Of a DNA stretch of 64,000 nucleotides, positions 18,547 through 27,621 are shown one piece after another. The notes under the pieces are model-generated. The model was not told where the DNA came from. It did not search any database and saw only the letters and a list, made by a program, of their open reading frames with translations. Every line of letters starts with the position of its first letter. Position 1 is the first letter of the stretch. Source of the DNA: Arthrobacter sp. GMC3 (lineage in GTDB: Bacteria; Actinomycetota; Actinomycetes; Actinomycetales; Micrococcaceae); contig NZ_PJIO01000003.1 of NCBI RefSeq assembly GCF_002929305.1, positions 431,083 to 495,082 of the forward strand. Reading direction: 5' to 3'. A program made the position numbers and the translations under genes.

Positions 18547-18660
18547 AAGTTTTTGGATTGCTGAACCGTTACGTCGGCCCAAGCATTCGGCCCATTTCGG
18601 TTGGGCCCACAGCCGCGAGGGCCCCGCTCCGAGCTTGCGAGGAGTGGGAGTGGCTGGGGA

Positions 18661-19437
18661 CTAGCGGCGGACGACCGGGTTGGAGAGACGTCCGATGCCT
18701 TCAATCTCTACTTCGTAGCGGTCTCCGGCGTTGAGCAGGTCAACACCCGCCGGGGTACCGGTCATGATGACGTCGCCCGGGAGAAGGGTAAAGGCGTGCG
18801 AGACAATCGAGACGAGCTCGCGGACGCTGCGGACCATTTGGTTGCTGCTGCCGTCCTGGCGAAGTTCGCCGTTGAGCCAGCCCTTGATGTAGACGTCGTC
18901 GGGGTCCAGCTCGGTTTCGATCCACGGCCCCAAGGGTGCGGAGGTGTCGAAGCCCTTGGCCCGGGCCCATTGGCCGTCGCCGGCCTGAACGTCGCGGGCG
19001 GTCAAGTCGTTGCCACAGGTGTAGCCGAAGATGACCTCATCGACGCGCGACTCCGGGACGTCCTTGCAGATGCGGCCAATAACGACGCACAGCTCGGCCT
19101 CGTAGGAGATTTCCTCGGAGAACTCGGGCAAAACGATGGGCTCGTTCGGGCCGATCACGGAGGTGTTGGGCTTGAGGAAAAGGAGCGGGTTTTCGGGGAC
19201 CACATTGCCGAGTTCGCGGGCATGTTCGGCAAAGTTGCGGCCCACACCGATGACCTTGCTGCGCGGGATGATCGGGGCCACCAGGCGCACATCATCCAGC
19301 GGGTATTTGATGGTGGTGGGCTCTACGCCGTTGAAGAACGGGTCGCCCTTAATGACGGTGACAACTTCACTGCCGGTCTCCCCTTCCACAATGCCGTACA
19401 TCGGGTCATTATCAACAACAAAACGGGCTATACGCAT
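18661..19437 (-). CDS. Fumarylacetoacetate hydrolase (FAH) family protein
   Basis: 258 residues from the ATG at 19437 (MRIARFVVDND). The conserved C-terminal FAH domain starts at VIGVGRNFAEHARELG and carries the acidic metal ligands in YEAELCVVIGR and the later GNDLTARDVQ and LLPGDVIMTGTPAGV segments. Members cleave or decarboxylate acylpyruvates and related oxo-acids with Mg2+ or Mn2+; this short type is common in actinobacteria and its substrate is unclear (acylpyruvase or oxaloacetate decarboxylase are possible). No Shine-Dalgarno precedes this Met, and the frame is open 25 codons further. Confidence 0.85.
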   Translation of the reverse strand: MRIARFVVDNDPMYGIVEGETGSEVVTVIKGDPFFNGVEPTTIKYPLDDVRLVAPIIPRSKVIGVGRNFAEHARELGNVVPENPLLFLKPNTSVIGPNEPIVLPEFSEEISYEAELCVVIGRICKDVPESRVDEVIFGYTCGNDLTARDVQAGDGQWARAKGFDTSAPLGPWIETELDPDDVYIKGWLNGELRQDGSSNQMVRSVRELVSIVSHAFTLLPGDVIMTGTPAGVDLLNAGDRYEVEIEGIGRLSNPVVRR

Positions 19438-19515
19438 GAGAACGAGTCTAGCTTCTTCTGCGCCGTCCGGTATTGACGGCGCAGCGAGACTCGTGGCTGG
19501 ACCCGAACGCAAAAG

Positions 19516-19575
19516 CGCGCCCGTTCCCCGTTTTCGCTACCGGTGTAAAGGTAGCGAAAACGGGGAACGGGCGCG
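19516..19575 (-). terminator. Very long perfect hairpin after ilvE
   Basis: Two 26-base arms pair without mismatch around an 8-base loop (GGTGTAAA), 33 bases after the ilvE stop; CTTTTG follows on the minus strand. It is well beyond the usual stem length of an intrinsic terminator. Confidence 0.75.
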
Positions 19576-19607
19576 GATTCTTGCGCCACGCACGGAGCGG
19601 GTTGGGT

Positions 19608-20720
19608 CTAGACCAGGCGGGTCAGCCAGCCGTGCAGGTCTTCCACGGCGCCGGTCTGGATGCCCAGCAGCTGCTCGCGGATGGCCATGGTGACTTCTCC
19701 GGCGCCGGAGCCGGGTGAGGCGATGACGCCGTCGGCCATCTTCAACTCGCCAATGGGGGTGATAACGGCAGCCGTGCCGCAGGCGAAGGCCTCGGTGATC
19801 TCACCGGCGGCGACGCCGTCGCGCCATTCGTCGATGGTGATCTTGCGTTCTTCAACCTTCAGGCCGCGATCGGCAGCAAGCTGCAGAACAGAGGAGCGGG
19901 TGATGCCATGGAGGATGTGCCCGTTGAGCGCGGGGGTGACCAGGCGGCCGTCCTTGAAGACGAAGAAGATGTTCATGCCGCCGAGCTCTTCGATGGCGTT
20001 GTCGTTGAACGGGTCCAGGAAGAGGACCTGCTTGCAGCCGTGAGATTCGGCTTCCATCTGGGCGGCCAGGGACGCGGCGTAGTTGCCGCCGCACTTGGCT
20101 TCACCCGTTCCGCCTTCACCGGCGCGGGCGAAAGTGGTGGTGAGCCAGATCGAGACGGGCTTGAGTTCGCCACCAAAGTAGTTGCCGGCTGGCGAGGCGA
20201 TGACCCGGTAGGAAACCTCACGGGCCGGGCGGACACCCAAGAACGCCTCGGTGGCGATCATGAACGGTCGCAGGTACAGTGCTTCGCCGTCACCGGAGGG
20301 GATCCACTCTTGATCGGCGGCAACCAGCTGGCGCAGGGATTCAAGGAATACCTCCGGCGGCAGCTCGGGCAGGGCCAAACGACGTGCCGAGGTGTTCAGG
20401 CGTGCGGCGTTGGCTTCGGCACGGAAGGTCCAGACTGAACCGTCGGCGTGGCGGTAGGCCTTCATGCCCTCGAAGATTTCCTGGCCGTAGTGCAACACCG
20501 CGGCGGCCGGGTCCATGGCAATGGGGCCATAGGGCTCAATGCGGGCGTTGGACCATCCGCCTTCACCGTTGACGTCGACCTTGTAATCCACGACAGCCGT
20601 GTGATCCGTGAAGTAGTCGCCAAAGCCGGGGTTGGCCAAAATGGCTTCGCGCTCGGCACTGCTCTTCGGGTTCTCGTTGCGCTGCTGGGAAAACGTCAGC
20701 TCGCTAGCTGTCTGGGTCAT
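19608..20720 (-). CDS. ilvE: Branched-chain amino-acid aminotransferase
   Basis: 370 residues, class IV PLP aminotransferase. The PLP Lys is in GEAKCGGNYAASL (about residue 207), matching the active-site Lys of the longer bacterial BCAT type. YGQEIFEGMKAYR and ACGTAAVITPIG are family signatures. It transaminates leucine, isoleucine and valine with 2-oxoglutarate, the last step of their synthesis. It lies downstream of leuB on the same strand with a 189-base gap, so it probably has its own promoter. Confidence 0.96.
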   Translation of the reverse strand: MTQTASELTFSQQRNENPKSSAEREAILANPGFGDYFTDHTAVVDYKVDVNGEGGWSNARIEPYGPIAMDPAAAVLHYGQEIFEGMKAYRHADGSVWTFRAEANAARLNTSARRLALPELPPEVFLESLRQLVAADQEWIPSGDGEALYLRPFMIATEAFLGVRPAREVSYRVIASPAGNYFGGELKPVSIWLTTTFARAGEGGTGEAKCGGNYAASLAAQMEAESHGCKQVLFLDPFNDNAIEELGGMNIFFVFKDGRLVTPALNGHILHGITRSSVLQLAADRGLKVEERKITIDEWRDGVAAGEITEAFACGTAAVITPIGELKMADGVIASPGSGAGEVTMAIREQLLGIQTGAVEDLHGWLTRLV

Positions 20721-20811
20721 GCTTCCTCCACATGGTTGTTTGCCCCTGGAAGTTACCAGCCTGGGGCGGGGTTTGGTGCCGGGAATTTGTCACGATTCTC
20801 GTGGTGTTGTG

Positions 20812-20830
20812 CCGTAAATTTGAGTTACGG
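20812..20830. promoter_or_regulatory. Palindrome upstream of ilvE
   Basis: CCGTAA and TTACGG form a perfect 6-bp inverted repeat with a 7-base spacer, 92 bases upstream of the ilvE ATG. It does not match the TCTCA-N5-TGAGA boxes near leuB and leuC, so another regulator would be needed. Support is the symmetry only. Confidence 0.3.
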
Positions 20831-20909
20831 TTCATTCACCTAGTGGGCTAAGCCTACTACTGCCCGCCGAGGATCTGAGCCGGTCAGCCTTGCCTGGATT
20901 ACGACGCCG

Positions 20910-21962
20910 TTAGAGGGCTGCAGTGATGGCGTCACCTATCGCGCTGGTTGCCCGGGGTGCCGCGGCGCTGCGCCCGGCGATGTCCGCGGCGACGGCGGCC
21001 TCAACCTTGGCTGCGGCCCCCGGGTACCCGACGTGGTTAAGCAGCAGGGCTGCGGACAGGATTGCCGCGGTGGGGTCGGCTTTTTGCTGGCCGGCAATAT
21101 CGGGGGCGGAACCGTGGACGGGTTCAAACATGGACGGCGCGGTGCGGTCCATGTTGATGTTGCCAGAAGCAGCCAGGCCAATGCCGCCGGTGACGGCAGC
21201 GGCAAGGTCGGTGACGATGTCGCCGAAGAGGTTGTCGGTGACGATGACATCGAAACGGGCTGGGTCGGTGACAAGGAAAATCATGGCGGCATCAACGTGC
21301 AGGTAGTCAACGCTGACGTCCGGGAACTCCACGGCAACAGCTTCGACGGTGCGCTTCCACAGGTGTCCGGCATAGACCAACACATTGTGCTTGTGGACGT
21401 AGGTGAGTTTCTTACGGGGGCGTTCGTTGGCGCGGCGGAAACCATCGCGGACCAGGCGCTCCACGCCGAAGGCGGTGTTGACGGAAACTTCGGTGGCCAC
21501 CTCGTGAGGGGTGCCCTTGCGCAGCACGCCGCCGTTGCCAACATAGGGGCCCTCGGTTCCTTCGCGAACCACCACGAAGTCGATGGCGCCCGGGTTCGCC
21601 AAGGGTGAGGCAACGCCGTCGTACAGGTAGGACGGGCGCAGGTTCACATAGTGGTCAAGGCTGAAGCGCAGCTTGAGCAGCATCTCGCGTTCAATCAGTC
21701 CTGACGGGATGCGGGTGTCACCGGGAGCGGCTCCGACCGCACCAAACAAGATGGCGTCGTGCCCGCGCAAGGCCTCGATGGTCTCCTCGGGCAGTGTCTC
21801 CCCCGTGGCGAGCCAGTGCTCAGCACCCAGGGCGTAGTCGGTCAGGTTCAGCTCGACACCCTCGGATGCACTCACCTTCTTCAGGACTTTGACGGCCTCC
21901 GCCGTGACCTCGGGACCAATACCGTCTCCGGCGATAACTGCGATGTTAATCGATGCGCTCAT
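20910..21962 (-). CDS. leuB: 3-isopropylmalate dehydrogenase
   Basis: 350 residues, beta-decarboxylating dehydrogenase family: N-terminal [11 protein letters not shown], substrate-binding Arg residues in [17 protein letters not shown], and metal-site [22 protein letters not shown]. It oxidises 3-isopropylmalate to 2-oxoisocaproate in leucine synthesis. A palindrome identical in both half-sites and flank to that at leuC/ndgR lies 42 bases upstream, so NdgR very likely controls it. Confidence 0.97.
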   Translation of the reverse strand: MSASINIAVIAGDGIGPEVTAEAVKVLKKVSASEGVELNLTDYALGAEHWLATGETLPEETIEALRGHDAILFGAVGAAPGDTRIPSGLIEREMLLKLRFSLDHYVNLRPSYLYDGVASPLANPGAIDFVVVREGTEGPYVGNGGVLRKGTPHEVATEVSVNTAFGVERLVRDGFRRANERPRKKLTYVHKHNVLVYAGHLWKRTVEAVAVEFPDVSVDYLHVDAAMIFLVTDPARFDVIVTDNLFGDIVTDLAAAVTGGIGLAASGNINMDRTAPSMFEPVHGSAPDIAGQQKADPTAAILSAALLLNHVGYPGAAAKVEAAVAADIAGRSAAAPRATSAIGDAITAAL

Positions 21963-22003
21963 GAATTCAGCCTAACGAAAGTATCCACATGATGGTCAAA
22001 TGA

Positions 22004-22018
22004 TCTCAAAGTTTGAGA
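22004..22018. promoter_or_regulatory. Candidate NdgR operator upstream of leuB
   Basis: TCTCA-N5-TGAGA in the context ATCTCA-N5-TGAGACGTC, identical outside the spacer to the box at 9234-9253. It sits 42 bases before the leuB start and runs into the phr stop codon. Two such 15-position matches before two leu genes are unlikely by chance. Confidence 0.65.
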
Positions 22019-22020
22019 CG

Positions 22021-23400
22021 TCACTTGATTGAGGCGTAGCCCTCAAGCGCAGTCAAGCGCGTTTGTGCCAGGTCCACCACGGCTTCTGGGTACTCGGGCG
22101 TCAGGAGTTCTGGCACCCACCGGCTGACGTACTTGCCGCTGGGATCGAACTTCTTGGCCTGCGTCAGCGGATTGAAAATCCTAAAGAACGGCGAGGCGTC
22201 GGCCCCGGATCCGGCCACCCACTGCCAGTTGGCGGGGTTGGAGGCTGCGTCTGCGTCGACGAGCGTGTCCCAGAACCACTGCTCCCCCGCCCGCCAGTCA
22301 ATGCCAAGGTTTTTGACGAGGAAACTGGCCGCGACCATCCTGACCCGGTTGTGCATGAAACCCGTGTGCCACAATTCCCGCTGCCCGGCATCAACGAGTG
22401 GGATACCGGTTCGCCCCTGTTGCCAGGCATGTAAATGCTCGACGGCGGCGCCGTCGCCTTGTGCGGGCGAAGCGTGCGGTCGCAGCCAGGGAAAACCGTC
22501 GAACTGCCGGCGTAGGTTGGTGGTCGCCAAATCGGGGTTGTGGTAGAGCTGGTGCCAGCAAAACTCGCGCCAGCCAAGCTCGGCGGCAAACACACCCGGG
22601 CCGGGTGTCCCTTCGCGGCGATAGTCTGCGAGCGCGTGCCACACCTGGAAAGGGCTGAGCTGGCCCCAGCGCAGGTACGGAGAAAGGCGGCTGGTGCCCG
22701 GCTGGTCGGGCCGGTCCCGGGCGTCTGAATAGTCCTGAACCCTCCCCTCCAGGAATTCTCCTAGCGCTTCCGTGCCGGCGGCGGCTGTTGGGCGCCACGT
22801 TTCGCGCAGCCCGTGCGCCCAGTCTGGAGTGGTTGGCAGCAATTCCCACTTCTCGAGGTCATCGCTTTCAGGGAGTGGCCCGTCGAATCCGCACCCCACG
22901 TCGGGCAGGCCGAGGGGCGCCCGAAAATCCTGGGCGGAAAGCGCCCGCCAGAACGGAGTGAACACTTGGTAGGGATTTCCGGCACCGGTCCTTACATTCC
23001 AAGGTTCGTGCAGCAGGGATGCCTGGAAACTTTCGGCGTGGATACCCTGCCCAGATGCCCATTCCTTGACAGTGGTGTCCACCGCCCGTTCGGACCCTCC
23101 GTAGCGCCGATTCCACAGCAGGGTGCCGGCACCCAGCTCGGAGGCCACTTCCGGGAGCACCTGCGCCGCGGCGCCGCGGCGCAGAATCAGGGGAATGCCC
23201 AGCCGCTCAAGTTCGTCCCGGAGGTCCAAAAGTGCATGGTGTAGCCACCATTTGGCGGCTCCGCCCAAGGCGCGGATGCCAGCCGACTCTTCATCCAGGA
23301 CATACAGGGCCACTGCCGCACCATCGGCGACGGAAGCCATTAGAGCGGGATTGTCCGCTACGCGCAGATCGTCCCGGAACCAGATAAGGGAAACGTTCAT
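22021..23400 (-). CDS. phr: Deoxyribodipyrimidine photolyase
   Basis: 459 residues from the ATG at 23400 (MNVSLIWFRDDLRVADNPAL), with AAAGG upstream. The N-terminal alpha/beta antenna domain is followed by the FAD domain with LSPYLRWGQLSP, ELGWREFCWHQLY and the signature MHNRVRMVAASFLVKNLGIDW, then GEQWFWDTLVDADAASNPANWQWVAG. This is the class I CPD photolyase/cryptochrome pattern; it splits UV-induced pyrimidine dimers using light. It is the last gene of the carotenoid operon, 23 bases after crtEb. Confidence 0.93.
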   Translation of the reverse strand: MNVSLIWFRDDLRVADNPALMASVADGAAVALYVLDEESAGIRALGGAAKWWLHHALLDLRDELERLGIPLILRRGAAAQVLPEVASELGAGTLLWNRRYGGSERAVDTTVKEWASGQGIHAESFQASLLHEPWNVRTGAGNPYQVFTPFWRALSAQDFRAPLGLPDVGCGFDGPLPESDDLEKWELLPTTPDWAHGLRETWRPTAAAGTEALGEFLEGRVQDYSDARDRPDQPGTSRLSPYLRWGQLSPFQVWHALADYRREGTPGPGVFAAELGWREFCWHQLYHNPDLATTNLRRQFDGFPWLRPHASPAQGDGAAVEHLHAWQQGRTGIPLVDAGQRELWHTGFMHNRVRMVAASFLVKNLGIDWRAGEQWFWDTLVDADAASNPANWQWVAGSGADASPFFRIFNPLTQAKKFDPSGKYVSRWVPELLTPEYPEAVVDLAQTRLTALEGYASIK

Positions 23401-23423
23401 CGTGAAAAACCTTTCATGCCGCC

Positions 23424-24272
23424 TTAGCGGTTGAGAACGAGCCAGATCAAAGTCAGAGTCACCAGAAAGCCGGTGAGGTAATTCAGCCACAAGAAGCGTT
23501 TCCAGGCGGCATTGGCGGTAGCCGAGGCGGCGTCGGTGACCCGCAAGTAGGGCGCAACGTTGATCAGATACGGAACCGCGAGCAAGGCGGCAAAGGGCGC
23601 TGCGGTCCACAGCATCAACATCCCGGCGCAAGCGTAGGCGGCAAAGGCGAAACACACAGTGAACCGCGCCCCCAGCACGGTACCTATGGAGGCAATCGAG
23701 CCCTCACGATCCGGGACAATGTCCTGCACCGCACCAAACGCGTGGCTGGCCATCCCCCACAGGAAGAACGCCACCAGAAACGCGGCAATGCCAGAGGTGA
23801 ACTGCGCATGGGCCAAGGCCAGGCCATAGACAGCCGGAGAGACAAAGTGCGTACTGGAGGTGATGGAGTCCAGGAAGGGCCGCTCCTTGAAGCGCAGCCC
23901 GGGCGCACTGTAAGCAACCACGGCAAACAAGGAAATCGCCAGCACAGCATTTGCTAGGCCATCACCTTGTGTCAGTAACACGGCAGCAAAGGGGACGGTG
24001 GCGGCCACGGAAGCCCACAGGACAAGACGATGATCTTGGCGGGCAAGAACTGCTCCCTCCACACCACCCTTGCGTGCGTTGAGCAGATCGGATTCGTAGT
24101 CGAACACATCGTTGATGCCGTACATTGCCAGGTTGTACGGGATCAGGAAGAACAAGGTTCCCACTATCAGGACCCAGTCAATCCGTCCGGTCGCCAAGAA
24201 ATATGCCGCGGCAAAGGGGTAGGCCGTGTTGACCCAAGACACCGGCCGGGAGGTGACGAGGAGGTTCTTCAT
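23424..24272 (-). CDS. crtEb: Lycopene elongase/hydratase (UbiA-type prenyltransferase)
   Basis: 282 residues with seven to eight membrane helices and the UbiA polyprenyl-diphosphate motif NDVFDYESDLLN (about residue 54), plus a second Asp-rich loop, QDIVPDREGS. In Corynebacterium (crtEb), Micrococcus (crtE2) and Dietzia (lbtA) this enzyme adds two C5 units to lycopene to give a C50 carotenoid. The ATG overlaps the crtYf stop by four bases. Gene order strongly supports the call; sequence alone would only say UbiA family. Confidence 0.9.
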   Translation of the reverse strand: MKNLLVTSRPVSWVNTAYPFAAAYFLATGRIDWVLIVGTLFFLIPYNLAMYGINDVFDYESDLLNARKGGVEGAVLARQDHRLVLWASVAATVPFAAVLLTQGDGLANAVLAISLFAVVAYSAPGLRFKERPFLDSITSSTHFVSPAVYGLALAHAQFTSGIAAFLVAFFLWGMASHAFGAVQDIVPDREGSIASIGTVLGARFTVCFAFAAYACAGMLMLWTAAPFAALLAVPYLINVAPYLRVTDAASATANAAWKRFLWLNYLTGFLVTLTLIWLVLNR

Positions 24273-24577
24273 GTGTGCGGCCCCTTGGCGAACATGAGCC
24301 AGAGGCCGGGGAGAAGCAGTGCCGCAGCAATAGGGTAGGCAAAATCTTCGAGGGGGGCCAGCCCCAGCCTGACCCCATTGAGGGCATCTCCGCCGTAGTC
24401 GAAGAGGCCGGAGGCAATCATGATGTTGTCAAAGACTGCTGTCAAGGCCGACAAAACGACAATCGTCAGAACGACGGCGACCACCACTTTGCGCCTATTC
24501 GGGCGCAGCAGCAAGGCAACGAAAAACACCACAAGGGACACGGCGAGAAAGATTGAATTCAATTCCCCATAATTCAT
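24269..24577 (-). CDS. crtYf: C50 carotenoid cyclase subunit (CrtYf/LbtB-like)
   Basis: 102 residues, three hydrophobic helices, with FDNIMIASGLFDYGGDALNGVRLGLAPLEDF, the lycopene-cyclase domain pattern (acidic FDN, then PLED/E) shared by heterodimeric CrtYe/CrtYf, CrtYg/CrtYh and LbtB/LbtC. The two subunits together close the end rings of the C50 product in the membrane. The start ATG lies in an ATGA overlap with the upstream partner. Ring type (epsilon, beta or gamma) cannot be read from sequence. Confidence 0.9.
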   Translation of the reverse strand: MNYGELNSIFLAVSLVVFFVALLLRPNRRKVVVAVVLTIVVLSALTAVFDNIMIASGLFDYGGDALNGVRLGLAPLEDFAYPIAAALLLPGLWLMFAKGPHT

Positions 24578-24918
24578 GACTGTCCTCCGCTCGTCCTTCG
24601 GTTTCGGTTTCGGTTTCGGTTCAAGAATCGAAGGGCCGCCGTAAACAGGATCATGGTTTGGTAGCAAAGGAACAGCAGAAAGAACGCTTCCTCCAGGGGC
24701 AGCGCCGGGCCTAGCATGATCCCCGTCATGAGCTTGGACTCTCGATGCAAGAAGATCCCTGCCGCAATAGCCGACACATCCCACGCCAAAAAGAACACCG
24801 TTCCGAGGACGAGAACAGCCACCGCCGGTAGGGGGTGCGCGAAGAGGAACAATTTCCAGCGCGCATCCAACAAGCCCATGCAAACGAGCAAAACGAGCAA
24901 AATCACCAAATAGCTCAT
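24574..24918 (-). CDS. crtYe: C50 carotenoid cyclase subunit (CrtYe/LbtC-like)
   Basis: 114 residues with three membrane helices and LAWDVSAIAAGIFLHRESKLMTGIMLGPALPLEEAFF; WD and PLEE are the conserved acidic positions of this cyclase half. It overlaps crtI and crtYf by four bases on each side, which suggests tightly coupled translation of both subunits. Near the C-terminus a run of Asn-Arg pairs is encoded by four copies of a hexanucleotide, a low-complexity basic tail after the last helix. Confidence 0.9.
   Translation of the reverse strand: MSYLVILLVLLVCMGLLDARWKLFLFAHPLPAVAVLVLGTVFFLAWDVSAIAAGIFLHRESKLMTGIMLGPALPLEEAFFLLFLCYQTMILFTAALRFLNRNRNRNRRTSGGQS
24599..24622 (-). repeat. Hexanucleotide microsatellite in crtYe
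   Basis: Four tandem copies of CGGTTT (the last is CGGTTC) on the plus strand, encoding (Asn-Arg)n in the CrtYe tail. Copy-number change would keep the frame, so it would alter tail length rather than switch the gene off. Confidence 0.85.
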
Positions 24919-26609
24919 AGGGAAGAGGCCAGTTCGGTTGGCTCTGACTCATTTGCCCCAGCCGCATTCGTCTCCGGCTCCGGCTCCGGCAAGGGTCCGC
25001 TGGAGTGATCGCCTCTCACCGCTTTGAGCACAAGTTCGGCACTGATCATGCAGAGGGGAACGCCGATTCCTGGCCGCACCGAGCTTCCAGCATAGAAAAG
25101 TCCGTGCACTTTGGAATTGCTGTTGCCAGGTCGCAGGAATGCACTCTGCTTGAAGGTATGTGCCAAACCGAGCGCGCTCCCCTGCCAGGCGTTTACATTC
25201 TCCTGAAAGTCGGCCGGGCCAAAACTGCGCCGCACCACGATGCGATCGGCAAGGTCCGGCGTGTTGGTCCACCGTGCCAACTGGGCGATAGCCGCGTCGG
25301 CGACCTTTTCCACATGGATGGAACCCCCGCCGTCGTAGCCGCCCTTACCCCACTGAGGGAGGGCTGGGGCGGGGATGAGCATGAACAGGTTCTCGGTCCC
25401 CTCCGGCGCTACGGTGGAATCGGTGGCACTGGGGCGGCAAACGTAGATTGAGGTCGTGTCTGCGAGAGCCTGCCCATCAACGATCCTGGCGAAGTTGTCC
25501 TGCCAGTCCTCGGTAAACAGCAAGTTGTGGTGGGCCAGAAGTGGCAACTCGCCGCTCACGCCCAGGCACACTAGGACGGCGCTGATGCCGGGGTCAGCCT
25601 TGGCCCACTTTTTCGCAGACCGCGTGCGGAGGTTCTCCGGCAGCAAATCCGATTCAATGTGGTGCAGATCGGCGGCTCCCACCACCAGGCGGGCTGCGGC
25701 GCGGTGTGCGACGCCGACGTGGTCGCGCCAGGCGACAGCCTCGCACCGTGTCCCGCTTTCCGCCGGACCCGTGACAATCGCGGTGGCCGTTGCCCCGGTG
25801 ACAATGTGAACCCCCGCCTTGCGGACCACCCGTTCCATGGCATCGACCACCGCGGCAAAACCTCCCTGCGGGTAGAGCACACCATCTTGGAGGTCCAAAT
25901 GACTCATGAGGTGGTAGATCGACGGTGCTCTGTAGGGGCTAGTACCTAAGAAGACAGCCGGGTAGCCCAGAATCTTTTGTTGCAGCGGATGCGTGAACCG
26001 CCCGGCCACAAACCGGTGCAGGGACAGGGTCAGCAGTTGGGCCAGCCGCGGGGCATGGCGCATCAGCTCCGGGGCGGCCAACCCCTTTAATGTGACAAAG
26101 GGGTCATAGAGGAAATGCTTCTTGGCCAGCGTGTACGCGAGCTGAGCGGAATCCAGGTATTTGGCAAGTTGGACGCCGGAGCCTTGCTGCTGGGTTTCGA
26201 ACAAGTCCACAGCCTCGGCACGGCCCGTGCGAACCACCGTCGATTCCGCCCCTGACTGCCGGCCCGCGGCGCTCCACAGCTTGTAGGCAGGGTCCAGACG
26301 GACAAGGCTCAGTTCGGCTGCTGCACTGGTGCCCATCATTTTGAACCAATGATCAATAACTTCGGGCATGAGGTACCAGCTGGGGCCGGTGTCAAAGGTG
26401 AACCCATCACGTTCCCAACGTCCGGCCCGGCCGCCGACTTGTTCCTGCTGCTCCAGCACACTCACGCTGTATCCGTCTCGGGCCAAAAGCCCGGCCGTAG
26501 CCAGCCCGGAGATCCCCCCGCCAATTACTACGCAATGCTGTTGGGACTGTTTGGAGCCGGGCTTTTTGTTGCGGTCGGAGAAGAACCCCGGCCGACGCAT
26601 GCCGCTCAT
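24915..26609 (-). CDS. crtI: Phytoene desaturase
   Basis: 564 residues, CrtI-type amine-oxidase-like flavoprotein. The dinucleotide fold VVIGGGISGLATAGLLARDG starts near residue 27, followed by GGRAGRWERDGFTFDTGPSWY. The C-terminal signature is LFYAGSSVRPGIGVPLCMISAELV. It desaturates phytoene to lycopene in four steps. A basic leader of about 25 residues precedes the fold and an acidic Pro/Glu-rich tail follows. It overlaps crtB and crtYe by four bases each (ATGA). Confidence 0.96.
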   Translation of the reverse strand: MSGMRRPGFFSDRNKKPGSKQSQQHCVVIGGGISGLATAGLLARDGYSVSVLEQQEQVGGRAGRWERDGFTFDTGPSWYLMPEVIDHWFKMMGTSAAAELSLVRLDPAYKLWSAAGRQSGAESTVVRTGRAEAVDLFETQQQGSGVQLAKYLDSAQLAYTLAKKHFLYDPFVTLKGLAAPELMRHAPRLAQLLTLSLHRFVAGRFTHPLQQKILGYPAVFLGTSPYRAPSIYHLMSHLDLQDGVLYPQGGFAAVVDAMERVVRKAGVHIVTGATATAIVTGPAESGTRCEAVAWRDHVGVAHRAAARLVVGAADLHHIESDLLPENLRTRSAKKWAKADPGISAVLVCLGVSGELPLLAHHNLLFTEDWQDNFARIVDGQALADTTSIYVCRPSATDSTVAPEGTENLFMLIPAPALPQWGKGGYDGGGSIHVEKVADAAIAQLARWTNTPDLADRIVVRRSFGPADFQENVNAWQGSALGLAHTFKQSAFLRPGNSNSKVHGLFYAGSSVRPGIGVPLCMISAELVLKAVRGDHSSGPLPEPEPETNAAGANESEPTELASSL

Positions 26610-27619
26610 GAGGACACCTCCACGGTTGCTTCAGAGACTGACGGTCCAGTGCCGGCTGCGCCAGGTGGCGTTGAGTTGGCGAGCGGCCGGGGATTTCCCT
26701 TGGACTGCAAAATCTGCGGACTCTGCGGCACTGCGACGTTTCCCCCGGTGGTGCCTGGGTTGCCGCGCACGCACACCTTCGCGGCGATGTACGCCTTCTG
26801 CCAGCCGGGGACCCGCACGCGCTTGTCGGCGAGCCGGGCCGCGGGGATGCGTGCCAGCCTTGTGACCAGGGCGGCAAAAAGATCGTGGGCCAATCGCACT
26901 GCCCGGCGGGCAGGCGGGGCTAGGAAGGGCATGCCTGCCCGCGCGATTGCCAGATCCTGGCGAATCTCGCTAAGCAGTGCATCCTTGTGCCGGTCCGTAA
27001 AGGCGCCAGGATCCAAGCCGGGGAAGTACAGACGCCCCAACTCAGCACTGTCTGCACCCAGGTCGCGCAAGAAGTTTATTTTTTGGAAGGCGGCGCCTAA
27101 GCTCCGGGCCGAATCCAGCAGCTGCTGTTCGTGTCCGGCCGGTGCGTCTTCCATTACCAGGAATACTTTCAGGCACATCAGGCCCACCACTTCGGCGGAG
27201 CCATAAATGTACGCCGCCAAAGTGTCGGGCGAATGAGTGTTTTGCGAAAGATCAGTGCGCATCGAGGCGAAAAACGGCCGGGTCAAAGCGGAGTCAATGC
27301 CTGTGCGTCGGGCGGTGCCGGCAAAGGCATGGACCACCATGTTGGTGCTGTAGCCGCTGCGCAGGGCTTGCTCGGTTTCCTGTTCCAGTGCGTCAAGCTG
27401 GGCGCATACTGCCTCCGAACCCAAGCCAGCCGCCGCTGCCGCGCCGTCCACCACCTCATCGGCCACCCGGACCAGCGCATAGATGTTCTCAATGTCCCGG
27501 CGCGCCCGAGCCCCCAGGAGCAAGCAGGCCATGCCGAACGACGTCGAATAGCTCTTGATTACCACTGCCGAGCTTCGCCTCGCAGTCTCGGAATATTGGC
27601 CCAACGGATCGTTCCCCAT
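26606..27619 (-). CDS. crtB: Phytoene synthase
   Basis: 337 residues, squalene/phytoene synthase fold: SYSTSFGMACLLLG near the N-terminus, first Asp-rich motif in VRVADEVVDG, and second in NFLRDLGADSAELGRLYFP. It condenses two GGPP to phytoene. There are two bases between the crtE stop and its ATG, and an ATGA overlap with crtI, so it is inside the crt operon. An Ala/Gly/Pro-rich C-terminal tail of about 40 residues looks disordered. Confidence 0.95.
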   Translation of the reverse strand: MGNDPLGQYSETARRSSAVVIKSYSTSFGMACLLLGARARRDIENIYALVRVADEVVDGAAAAAGLGSEAVCAQLDALEQETEQALRSGYSTNMVVHAFAGTARRTGIDSALTRPFFASMRTDLSQNTHSPDTLAAYIYGSAEVVGLMCLKVFLVMEDAPAGHEQQLLDSARSLGAAFQKINFLRDLGADSAELGRLYFPGLDPGAFTDRHKDALLSEIRQDLAIARAGMPFLAPPARRAVRLAHDLFAALVTRLARIPAARLADKRVRVPGWQKAYIAAKVCVRGNPGTTGGNVAVPQSPQILQSKGNPRPLANSTPPGAAGTGPSVSEATVEVSS

Positions 27620-27621
27620 GA

